From: Sphingomonadales bacterium
GTDB lineage: Bacteria > Pseudomonadota > Alphaproteobacteria > Sphingomonadales > Sphingomonadaceae
Direction of reading: 5' to 3'
Assembly: GCA_028871475.1 (NCBI GenBank)
Contig: JAGWMZ010000018.1
Span: 17,543-81,542, forward strand
Length of the DNA: 64,000 bases
Part shown: in pieces, positions 53,892 to 61,840 of the stretch
How positions within the stretch are numbered: position 1 is the stretch's first letter
Layout of the letters: every line of letters starts with the position of its first letter
Notes under the pieces: generated by a model
The model's database searches: none
Told to the model about the DNA's origin: nothing
The model's input: the letters and a program-made list of their open reading frames with translations, nothing else
Translations under genes and position numbers: made by a program

Positions 53892-54794
53892 ATGCGACTT
53901 GACCAATTCGACCTGAATCTCCTGATCGCCTTTGACGTGCTGCTGCGCGAACGCAATGTGACGAAGGCGGCCAACAGCCTCCACATGACCCAATCAGCGA
54001 TGAGCGCCGCGCTCAAGCGCCTGCGCGAATCCTTTGGCGATGACATTCTTGTGCAGCATGGGAAAAAGATGATCCCGACCGCCCGGGCGGCGGCCCTGGC
54101 TCCCGACATCAGCGCCGCGATCCAGAGTCTGCGCAATCTCATCACTTCGGGCACGGGTTTTGATCCGGCCGTATCGGCGCGTCGCTTTCGTATTGCCGCC
54201 TCTGACTATATTGCCACGGTTCTTATCGTCCCCTTGCTGCCTGACCTGCAGCAGGCTGCGCCCCGCATCGAGTTTGAACTGCTGCTGCCAGACTCCAATT
54301 CGGGCAGGGCCATGGATAATGGCGAACTCGACCTCATGCTCACCCCCGAGCAATACACGGCCAAGGATCATCCCAGCGATCTGCTGTTCAGCGAGCGCCA
54401 TGTGGTGATCGGATGCGCGTCCAATCCCGTCTTTCAGAGCCCCTTGACCGTCGAGAGCTTCGAAAGTTGCGGCCATGTAGCCCTTGAGATCCACCGTTCC
54501 CCGACCTTCGTTGAAATGGCGATCAAGGCGGCCGGAGACCGCCGCAGGATCGAACTGGTCGCATCCTCCTTTCTGCAGGTGCCCTGGATGTTGCGCGGAA
54601 CCAACCGCCTGGCGCTGATCCCTGAGCGGTTGGCGATGGTGCTTGCCGCACCGCTCTCATTGGCCATCGCGGATTGCCCGATCAAACTGCCGGCGATGAA
54701 TGAGATGATGCAATATCATTCGGCCCGTGCCGGTGATCCTGGCCTGTTGTGGCTGCGTGAACGCCTAATGGCGGCAGCTGGCCTCAATCGCTGA
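53892..54794 (+). CDS. LysR-family transcriptional regulator (NodD/PcpR-like group)
   Basis: The 300-residue protein begins MRLDQFDLNLLIAFDVLLRE, and its helix-turn-helix reads VTKAANSLHMTQSAMSAALKRL. FGDDILVQHGKKMIPTARA leads into the periplasmic-binding-protein-like effector domain. The opening and the RFRIAASDY segment place it with NodD-like LysR proteins, several of which sense aromatic compounds. It is divergent from the third TonB receptor and probably controls receptor, esterase and sulfatase. ATG 53892 has AGGGAAAG upstream; an extra 27 codons upstream are open but unsupported. Confidence 0.88.
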   Translation: MRLDQFDLNLLIAFDVLLRERNVTKAANSLHMTQSAMSAALKRLRESFGDDILVQHGKKMIPTARAAALAPDISAAIQSLRNLITSGTGFDPAVSARRFRIAASDYIATVLIVPLLPDLQQAAPRIEFELLLPDSNSGRAMDNGELDLMLTPEQYTAKDHPSDLLFSERHVVIGCASNPVFQSPLTVESFESCGHVALEIHRSPTFVEMAIKAAGDRRRIELVASSFLQVPWMLRGTNRLALIPERLAMVLAAPLSLAIADCPIKLPAMNEMMQYHSARAGDPGLLWLRERLMAAAGLNR

Positions 54795-55021
54795 TTTTGC
54801 CGAAGATGTAATCGGCGCAGCGTCTTCATGCAGGCTCCCTTATTAACTCATACTTTTTGGTCCGACCTATTTGGCCTTTGGTTGAACATTTGAGCTAACC
54901 AATTTTCGATCCCACCACAGGGAAGATCAAGCGCCGCCGGCACCTGGCACCAATCGGCTGATCGGGGCAATGTCGGCGGGTCAGCGCAGCCTCACCGACC
55001 CCACTGGCTATCACAGAGGTA
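54795..55021. other. Convergent gap with a lone FadR-type motif
   Basis: This gap separates the ends of the LysR gene and the first GH115 gene; no frame in it is convincing. It carries TGGTCCGACCT (54858-54868), 9 of 10 fixed positions of the FadR-subfamily pattern, in an AT-rich patch. An operator between two gene ends has no obvious promoter to control. Confidence 0.4.
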
Positions 55022-57937
55022 TCAAGGCAATTGCCCGTCCTGGTCTGGCCCGAAATAGGAGGGTCTCAAGTCACCTCTCGAGACGATGATGGTTTGCAGC
55101 ACCAGCGTGGGGTCGATCATGGCGATGGTCAGCACATGGCGACCCGGGCGGTTGGCATGCACCACGCATCGCATGGCGCGCGCGTTGCCCGCAGTGTTGG
55201 CCGGATGCCTCGATCCCAGAAAATCTTCAGCGGCGCCGTTCTCCGCCGTGAACACCGTGGCGCTGACGGGGGGCTGATCGTCCAGCGCCACCGCCACCGA
55301 GAGCCGCATGCCGGGAATGACCTCAAGCGTGGGGCTGGTGACCAGATCGACATGATAGTCGCCCGGCGCACCGAGAAATACATCATACTCCAGCCTGGGT
55401 GAGCGGGATGGATCGGGGAAGGAGGGGGCCGTCACCGGAAAGATCGACATGGCTGCGGCAAACCTGCCGTAATCCGGGATGCTTTCCCACCGCACGCCAT
55501 TGACAGGAATTGATCGGTGAAAGGCGGTAACGGGGATGGAGAAGGCGCCGGTCAAGCCGCCAAAGCATGCTTGCGCTTGCCGTTCCTGCTCCGGCGTGGC
55601 GCGCAAGGCAGTGAGCGTTGCCTCGATGGTCTTGCCCGTTTCGCGGCATGCCACCGTCACGGTCGCCTGCGATGATCCCGGCGGTAGATGCTGCCAATCC
55701 ACATCGATCCAGAAACGGCGATCCGCTGCCGACATGCTGAAGGCTTGCTCCTCGCGGATCGTCACCCATGGCCTGTCGGCCGTGACGGCAAAGCTCACCG
55801 GCTGCGTGCCACGCGCAAAGGCTTCCAGCCAGGTCGGGCGGCGGGTGATGCTGTCGAGGGGGAGAAGCGCGGGCGGCAGATAGAAGCCGGGCCAGGAATG
55901 CGCGCTTCCCTCGACACAGATGCCGAATTCGGCGCCTTCGGGCACAGCGATCTCGGCGATGGCGGGCATGATGTCGGCTTCGGGCGGATACCAGTCGAAA
56001 TAGCCGATGTGCGTCTGGTCCATCATGTGGTCCCATTTGCCACCCGACATGGTGTGGTTGTAATAGTCCCGCAGTGTTGCGTCATAGTGGAAGCGGCGCT
56101 TGACCTCCTCACCCTCCAGCCGCGTGCTGGACCGGGCCTGACGGGCGAAACGGGTGTTGCGGGCCGCCGCGACATAGAGGTTGGTAAGGTTGGCGCAGGC
56201 CCGCACGGGATAGAGCACGAGCTGGTAAAAGGCGTCTCGCTGGTCGGGCGCGAGGGCGCCGTTAACGGCATCGGCGCGGCGCACCAGCTCGTCCCAGGCG
56301 GCACAGACGCGCTCGGCTTCGCGGTAATTTTCCAGGCTATAGGTGTCGGGCGTCAGTTGCTCGGGCTTTCGCCAAGCATTGTATTTGGCATAGCGGGACA
56401 GCAGAAAAGCGATGTCCTCGGCATGGGTCTCGCCGAACTGGCAGGCAGCCCAGTCGCGCGTCCATGCCGCGATCTTGTCCTTGTCCACCTTCGCCGGGTC
56501 CCAGGCCATGGCGATGAAGAACTCGATCGGCAGTTCGAGCGGCTTGAGATCGCCGACATTGGCGATCCAGATCTGGTTGGCGCCATATTCATGCGCCAAA
56601 TTCATCTGCTCCCAGATCTTGGGCAGCGGATTGGAGTTGATCCACTGGTAGGAAAACGGGCCACCGTGCATGTCCATGTGGAAATAGATGCCAAAGCCAC
56701 CCTTGCGCCCCTTTTCAGAAGGCAGCGGCAGGCGCCGCAGATTGCCTACATTGTCGTCGGCAAACATCAGGGTGACATCGTCGGGCAGCTTTAGCCCGGC
56801 GTCGTAATATTTGTAGACCTCGGTAAAGAGCACCCAGACCTGCGGCACCTGATCGGCAGGCTTGCCCATGCCTTGCGCGATCAGGCTGCGCTGGTCGCTG
56901 ATGATCTGCTCCAGCAAGGCGACGTCCGATTTCAGGCTGCCGCTGCTTTCGAGCGCGGTGTCGCCATCGCCTCGCATGCCGACGGTGACGATCACCTCAT
57001 GGTCGCGGTTGCGCTCGATCCCTTCGCGGAAGAACTGGCGGATCGGCTCGCGGTTGGTGGCATAGTTCCACTGGCCATTGCCCATATGCGCCTTGCGGTC
57101 GGTCCAGTCCTTGTGCGCGCGCATCATCGGTTCGTGATGTGACGTGCCCATGACGATGCCGTATTCCTGCGCGAGGCGGGGATTGTCGGGGTCATCCTCG
57201 TCGAAGGAATTGTTCCACATGGCCGGCCACAGATAGTTGACGCGCAGCCGCAGCAGCAATTCGAACAGCCGTGCATAGAATTTCGCATTCATGCCGCCGA
57301 ACTTTTCGCTGGTCCAGCCGCTCAGGCAGGGGGCCTCGTCATTGAGGAAAATGCCGCGATATTTGACCGCCGGCGGCCCCTGCACATAATGGCCATAGCT
57401 CACCCGCACATGGCTGCGGCGGACCACCGGAACATCGGCCCACCAATACCAGGGGGATACGCCGATGGTGCGCGACAGATCATAAATGCCATAGATGGTG
57501 CCGCGCTTGTCGCTGCCCACGATGACCAGTGCCTCGGCCACGCCGGGGAGCGGGTTGGCCACGGTCTGCAGGCTGAAGGCCTCCCACTGGCCGCGGATTG
57601 CGGAAACGTCGAGCTTGCCGCTGGCCGCCATGGCGTCGATCAGCGGACTGTGGCCAAGAGCACCGACGAGAATGATACGATGGGGGAGGGCCTTCGGGTC
57701 TTGCAGGATGCGCGCCTGGCTGCCGGTGACTCGCCCGATGTCGGCGGAAAGATCGGCGGCGGCGCGGCGCACGCCCGGAAAATCTGTCGGATCGACGAAG
57801 ATCGGTGTCACGCCGCCCGCATCCAGCGTGATGTCAAAGCCCGGCTTTTGACGGTTGAAACGCACGGCGGCGGCCAGCGGGGAAGCGAGCAGTCCCGCCG
57901 CCATGGTGGTCTCGATCATCCTGCGCCTTGTGAACAT
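55022..57937 (-). CDS. GH115 alpha-glucuronidase, long form, Tat-exported
   Basis: The 971-residue enzyme starts MFTRRRMIETTMAAGLLAS, a twin-arginine signal with GAGAGGA upstream of ATG 57937. GH115 landmarks are VIVGSDKRGTIYGIYDLS, GVSPWYWWADVPV, KYRGIFLNDEAPCLSGW, NYLWPAMWNNSF, GTSHHEPMMRAHKDW, VTVGMRGDGDTAL and VTLMFADDNVGNLRRLP. About residues 655-790 form an extra beta-sandwich (EFGICVEGSAHSWPGFY, FAVTADRPWVTIREEQ) before the final C-terminal domain. GH115 enzymes remove 4-O-methylglucuronate or glucuronate from internal xylose of glucuronoxylan. Released acid would feed the uxaC-uxuB-manD pathway in this window. Confidence 0.93.
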   Translation of the reverse strand: MFTRRRMIETTMAAGLLASPLAAAVRFNRQKPGFDITLDAGGVTPIFVDPTDFPGVRRAAADLSADIGRVTGSQARILQDPKALPHRIILVGALGHSPLIDAMAASGKLDVSAIRGQWEAFSLQTVANPLPGVAEALVIVGSDKRGTIYGIYDLSRTIGVSPWYWWADVPVVRRSHVRVSYGHYVQGPPAVKYRGIFLNDEAPCLSGWTSEKFGGMNAKFYARLFELLLRLRVNYLWPAMWNNSFDEDDPDNPRLAQEYGIVMGTSHHEPMMRAHKDWTDRKAHMGNGQWNYATNREPIRQFFREGIERNRDHEVIVTVGMRGDGDTALESSGSLKSDVALLEQIISDQRSLIAQGMGKPADQVPQVWVLFTEVYKYYDAGLKLPDDVTLMFADDNVGNLRRLPLPSEKGRKGGFGIYFHMDMHGGPFSYQWINSNPLPKIWEQMNLAHEYGANQIWIANVGDLKPLELPIEFFIAMAWDPAKVDKDKIAAWTRDWAACQFGETHAEDIAFLLSRYAKYNAWRKPEQLTPDTYSLENYREAERVCAAWDELVRRADAVNGALAPDQRDAFYQLVLYPVRACANLTNLYVAAARNTRFARQARSSTRLEGEEVKRRFHYDATLRDYYNHTMSGGKWDHMMDQTHIGYFDWYPPEADIMPAIAEIAVPEGAEFGICVEGSAHSWPGFYLPPALLPLDSITRRPTWLEAFARGTQPVSFAVTADRPWVTIREEQAFSMSAADRRFWIDVDWQHLPPGSSQATVTVACRETGKTIEATLTALRATPEQERQAQACFGGLTGAFSIPVTAFHRSIPVNGVRWESIPDYGRFAAAMSIFPVTAPSFPDPSRSPRLEYDVFLGAPGDYHVDLVTSPTLEVIPGMRLSVAVALDDQPPVSATVFTAENGAAEDFLGSRHPANTAGNARAMRCVVHANRPGRHVLTIAMIDPTLVLQTIIVSRGDLRPSYFGPDQDGQLP

Positions 57938-58233
57938 CTTATTATCCTCTCGCGCAGAACGCATGTGAAGCGGGCATCGGGCCCTTCAGGCCATCGCCAT
58001 GAGTGTATTGATGGATCAACCCATGCCAGGCCGGCAATGGCCTGGCTGACACGCCCGACCCTAAACCGCCGTCAGACAATTTGCCAGACCATTTCGGCAT
58101 TTATCTGTTTGACCACAGGCATCGGTTTGGCGATTTGTAGTGGCGGCTCGCGTCGATCGGTGGCAGAGAGACGCAAAATGATAGCGCACCCATTGCTCGC
58201 CTTTGGCGGCAGGTCATTCGAAGAGGATTTGCG
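57938..58233. promoter_or_regulatory. Divergent promoter region of the two GH115 genes
   Basis: The 296-bp gap drives both alpha-glucuronidase genes. Near its middle are TTGCCAGACCA (58081-58091) and CTGTTTGACCA (58105-58115), each ending in the GACCA half-site found in the manD operator. Both are incomplete matches (8 and 7 of 10), so regulation by the GntR protein is only a suggestion. Confidence 0.4.
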
Positions 58234-60810
58234 ATGCATGATGATCGACTGAAACTGTCCAGGCGCGTGCTTCTGGGGGCCGTGGCCGCTTCAGCGTTGA
58301 TCACGCCGTTCTCTTCCATGGCTGCGCCGATCATGGCGATGCGGTTTGCATTGGTGTCGGGCGGGCGGCCCATGGACATCCTCATCGACGAGAAGACCGA
58401 TCCGGCCATTGAGCATGTCGCGCAAAGCTTTGCTGCCGACCTTGAACGGGTGAGCGGCACCAGGCCGCAACTCATGCGGGGGCATGCCGAAGGCGTGCGT
58501 GGCCCACTGGTGATCATCGCGGCCAAAGGCCAGAGCGCCATTGTCGAGAGGATGGTCGCGGCGGGCAAGCTCTCGATCCAGGATCTCGATGGACAGTGGG
58601 AGGCCTTCCGCCGCATCGTGGTAAGCAATCCCTTCCCGGGCGTGCCACAGGCACTGGTCATCGTCGGATCAGACCGGCGCGGCGCCGTGTTCGGAACCTA
58701 TGATCTTTCCGAGCGCATGGGCGTTTCCCCCTGGCACTGGTTTGCCGATGTGCCGGTGGCCCGGCGCCGTGACCTGACGCTGGCCTTGCCGACCGCGCTT
58801 GACCGCCCCAAGGTGCGTTATCGCGGTTTCTTCATCAATGACGAGGACCCGTGTCTCAGCGGCTGGGCCGCCAAGAAGTTCGGCGGCGTCAATTCAGCCA
58901 TGTACGCCCATGTTTTCGAACTGCTGCTGCGGATGAAGGGCAATTATCTGTGGCCTGCCATGTGGGGCAAGGCCTTCGCGCTCGACGATCCCAAAAGCAT
59001 GGTGCTGGCCGATGCCATGGGCGTGGTGATGGGCAATTCCCACCATGAGCCCATGCTGCGCGCGCAGGCCGAATGGCACCGGGGCAAGGAGGGTGGCATC
59101 ACCGGCGGCCCGTGGGATTATAGCCGCAACGCGGAGAACCTGCGCGCTTTCTGGCGCGGCGGGATCGAGCGCATGATGTCGAAGGGCGATGGGAAGGGGT
59201 ATGAGTCGGTTGTCACCGTGGGCATGCGCGGCGATGGCGACGAGGCCATGGCCGCCGGAACCGCCACCGAGCTGCTCGAGCGCATCGTGCATGACCAGCG
59301 CGCCATCATCGCCAATGTGACGAAGCGACCAGCCTCGGAGCAGCCGCAGGTCTGGGCGCTCTATAAGGAAGTGCAGGAGTATTACGACAAGGGCATGAAA
59401 GTGCCTGATGACGTCACCCTGATGTTCTCCGACGACAATTGGGGGCAGATCCGGCGCCTGCCAAAGCTCGGCGCGCCGCCGCGCAAGGGCGGGCAGGGGA
59501 TTTATTATCATTTCGATTATGTCGGCGTGCCCCGCAATTACAAATGGATCAACACCAACCAGATCGAAAAGATCTGGCAGCAGATGGATCTGGCCTATCG
59601 TCGCGATGCGCGGGCGATGTGGATGATCAATGTGGGCGACATCAAGCCCATGGAATATCCGCTTGGTTTCATCATGGCGATGGCCTGGGACCCTGAGGCC
59701 ATGACGCCCTCTGCCTTGGCGGCCTATCCGCGCCGTTGGGCGGAGGCCACCTTCGGCCCGCAGCAGGCTGATGCGATCGGCGAACTCATCACCAGCTACA
59801 GCAAATACACCGCCCGGCGCAAACCCGAGCTGATCGACCAGAACAGCTTTCCCCTGGGCGGCATCAGGCCCGACGGGCTGGATGGCGGCGAGTTTGGCGA
59901 CTATGTCGCGCAGTGGGACGCGCTGGAGGAGCGCATGATGGCGGCGCGCGCCCGGTTGGAGCCCGAACAGCTCGATGCCTATTACCAGTTGCTGGAATTT
60001 CCGATCGCCGCGATGGCCAACCTCTACCGCATGTATTACGGTGCCGCCTGGAACACGCTGCTGGCCTCGCGCAACGATCCGCGCGCCAATTATTTCGCCC
60101 ATCAGGTCGAGACAGCGTTCAAGCGCGATTCTGACCTGACCGCGCGCTATCACACCATCAACAATGGCAAGTGGGATGGCATGATGGCGCAGGTCCATAT
60201 GAGCTATGTCATCTGGAACGACCCCACCCAGCAGACCATGCCCAGCGTGTCACGCGTTGGCGCCGATACGCCGAGCGACCGGCTCCATGCTCGGCCTGCT
60301 TTCGTGGCCCCGGCGATGCCTGACGACGTCGTCACGCTGGAAGCGGTGGATTTCACCCGCGCGAACCATGGCAAGGGCCTGCGCTGGACGCCCATTGCCG
60401 ATCTTGGGCATGGGAAGGGCGCGGTGGTCGCCCTCCCGCAAGGGCAGGCACCGACGGAGCAAAGCGACGGGGTCAGCCTCGATTATGACATTCTGGTCAA
60501 GCGAGCGGGCCCGGCGCAGCTTACGCTGTATCTGGCCCCCACGCTCGATACGTCAGGCGGGCCGGGCGATCGTATCGGCGTGTCACTCGACGATGGCCCC
60601 ATGCAGGTGCTTCAGGCGCATCTGGAGGCAACGGGCGGCGCGCAGGACACTCCGACCAAAAAGCTGTGGGCCCGGTCGGTCTGCGACAACATGATGCGGC
60701 TGACGACGCAAATAGGTCCAGTTGCAGCCGGGCGGCATAGGCTGCGGGTATGGCGCCTGGATGACAATATGGTGTTGCAGAAGATCAAGCTTGAATCTGT
60801 CACGTCCTGA
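58234..60810 (+). CDS. GH115 alpha-glucuronidase, short form, Tat-exported
   Basis: The 858-residue paralogue begins MHDDRLKLSRRVLLGAVAAS (Tat signal) with AAGAGGA upstream. It shares VIVGSDRRGAVFGTYDLS, GVSPWHWFADVPV, KVRYRGFFINDEDPCLSGW, NYLWPAMWGKAF, NSHHEPMLRAQAEW, VTVGMRGDGDEAM and VTLMFSDDNWGQIRRLP with the long form. It lacks the beta-sandwich of about 130 residues seen there at 655-790: after the barrel and helical part it passes directly into the C-terminal domain near residue 690. Different access to polymer versus oligosaccharide is a reasonable guess. It is divergent from the long form. Confidence 0.92.
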   Translation: MHDDRLKLSRRVLLGAVAASALITPFSSMAAPIMAMRFALVSGGRPMDILIDEKTDPAIEHVAQSFAADLERVSGTRPQLMRGHAEGVRGPLVIIAAKGQSAIVERMVAAGKLSIQDLDGQWEAFRRIVVSNPFPGVPQALVIVGSDRRGAVFGTYDLSERMGVSPWHWFADVPVARRRDLTLALPTALDRPKVRYRGFFINDEDPCLSGWAAKKFGGVNSAMYAHVFELLLRMKGNYLWPAMWGKAFALDDPKSMVLADAMGVVMGNSHHEPMLRAQAEWHRGKEGGITGGPWDYSRNAENLRAFWRGGIERMMSKGDGKGYESVVTVGMRGDGDEAMAAGTATELLERIVHDQRAIIANVTKRPASEQPQVWALYKEVQEYYDKGMKVPDDVTLMFSDDNWGQIRRLPKLGAPPRKGGQGIYYHFDYVGVPRNYKWINTNQIEKIWQQMDLAYRRDARAMWMINVGDIKPMEYPLGFIMAMAWDPEAMTPSALAAYPRRWAEATFGPQQADAIGELITSYSKYTARRKPELIDQNSFPLGGIRPDGLDGGEFGDYVAQWDALEERMMAARARLEPEQLDAYYQLLEFPIAAMANLYRMYYGAAWNTLLASRNDPRANYFAHQVETAFKRDSDLTARYHTINNGKWDGMMAQVHMSYVIWNDPTQQTMPSVSRVGADTPSDRLHARPAFVAPAMPDDVVTLEAVDFTRANHGKGLRWTPIADLGHGKGAVVALPQGQAPTEQSDGVSLDYDILVKRAGPAQLTLYLAPTLDTSGGPGDRIGVSLDDGPMQVLQAHLEATGGAQDTPTKKLWARSVCDNMMRLTTQIGPVAAGRHRLRVWRLDDNMVLQKIKLESVTS

Positions 60811-60979
60811 TAGGTCGCCGATGGGCGGTGCGAGCGTCCTTTGCAGGCTGGTGAAACGGGTTGCGCAATGGGTTTTTGTTGGATGTGGATTTGTAGCACC
60901 CTTTTACGGTCCATTTTGCGGCATTCAGGCGCAGTTATCCCCTCAGGATCAGCTTGCAGATACGCCACGTCCAAGGTGG

Positions 60980-61004
60980 CCGGACAGGGAAACTTCCCTG
61001 CCGG
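60980..61004. terminator. Strong hairpin after short GH115 gene
   Basis: An 11-pair stem interrupted by one unpaired A lies 170 bp past the GH115 stop. No T-run follows, so it may be an imperfect terminator. Confidence 0.35.
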
Positions 61005-61080
61005 CATGCCGTGATTCCGGGCGGCAGGGTGATAGATGGCCGTGAGGCGGTTGGCGCGCGGAAGGCTAAGGAGGGGCCGA

Positions 61081-61115
61081 CCGATCATTCTGGCTTCGCC
61101 GATGAAAATGATCGG
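61081..61115. repeat. Perfect 9-bp inverted repeat, possible operator
   Basis: Arms CCGATCATT and AATGATCGG are separated by 17 bases, giving arm centres 26 bp apart. The size fits a dimeric regulator site better than a terminator. No regulator gene lies next to it. Confidence 0.4.
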
Positions 61116-61289
61116 CATATCCATGTCTTCTACGCCAGTGCCTGCCTACATAACGAGATGGAGGCGAAGGCCCTGACATGAGACGACAGCAGAATCGAAA
61201 AATATGTGCACCACGATGTCACGATGCACTTTCCTGACTCGTCAAATCAATGAGTGCCGATGGTCGGCGCCATTGGTGAGGAAAGCATC

Positions 61290-61745
61290 ATGCCCGAGAT
61301 AAAGCGTGTGAATTGGTCGGACATCGCACCAGGAGGTGCCAAGGCGCTCTTCGGGGTCCACCGTTATGTGACACAGCAAACCAATCTCTCCGAAGAACTG
61401 ATTCACCTCGTTTTTCTGCGTGTTTCACAGATCAATGGCTGCGCCCATTGTATAGACATCCACACACGCGACTTGCTCAAGACCATGTCGATCGACAGAG
61501 TCGCGCTGGTTCCGGTCTGGGCCGAGGTGCCGCATCTGTTTTCCGATGAATATCGTGCAGCGCTGGCCTGGGCAGAGGACGTGACCAACCTCAGTACGAC
61601 CCATGCTCCGGACAACGCATATGCGGCCGCTGCCGCCGCATTTTCTGAAAAGGATTTGGTCGATCTCACGCTCGTTATCGCGACGATGAACGCGTTCAAT
61701 CGCTTGGGAGCGCCATTCCGTCTGCCCGTCGCGGCAAAGTCATAG
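61290..61745 (+). CDS. AhpD-like carboxymuconolactone decarboxylase family protein
   Basis: The 151-residue cytoplasmic protein has the family's redox motif: QINGCAHCIDIHTRDL, with C51, C54 and H58 (CxxC-x3-H) as in AhpD alkylhydroperoxidases. The rest is helical (YRAALAWAEDVTNL, DLTLVIATMNAFNRL). Family members reduce peroxides as thiol enzymes or, without the cysteines, decarboxylate lactones; the cysteines here favour peroxidase-like activity. ATG 61290 has GAGG upstream; 12 earlier codons are open but unlikely. It stands alone, convergent with the crotonase gene. Confidence 0.85.
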   Translation: MPEIKRVNWSDIAPGGAKALFGVHRYVTQQTNLSEELIHLVFLRVSQINGCAHCIDIHTRDLLKTMSIDRVALVPVWAEVPHLFSDEYRAALAWAEDVTNLSTTHAPDNAYAAAAAAFSEKDLVDLTLVIATMNAFNRLGAPFRLPVAAKS

Positions 61746-61840
61746 GCGCACGATGGGATCAGAGGGCGACCGCATCGGCCATAACTTGGGAACCATCGCG
61801 GCAGGGGCGCCGCCCACAAGGTGGGGCGGCGCCCATCGCA

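Larger units (their letters stand above)
60811..61289. other. 479-bp gap with two inverted repeats, no recognised gene
   Basis: Short frames on both strands show no family resemblance. Two dyads stand out. CCGG-A-CAGGGAA-AC-TTCCCTG-CCGG (60980-61004) would fold into a strong hairpin and may end the GH115 transcript. CCGATCATT / AATGATCGG (61081-61089 and 61107-61115) is a perfect 9-bp inverted repeat with a 17-base spacer, placed about 180 bp before the AhpD-like gene. Confidence 0.5.

Noticed and set aside
60612..61124. A 170-codon minus-strand frame after the short GH115 gene
   Set aside because: It overlaps the GH115 3' end, has no ribosome site and no family pattern, and crosses the strong hairpin at 60980-61004.
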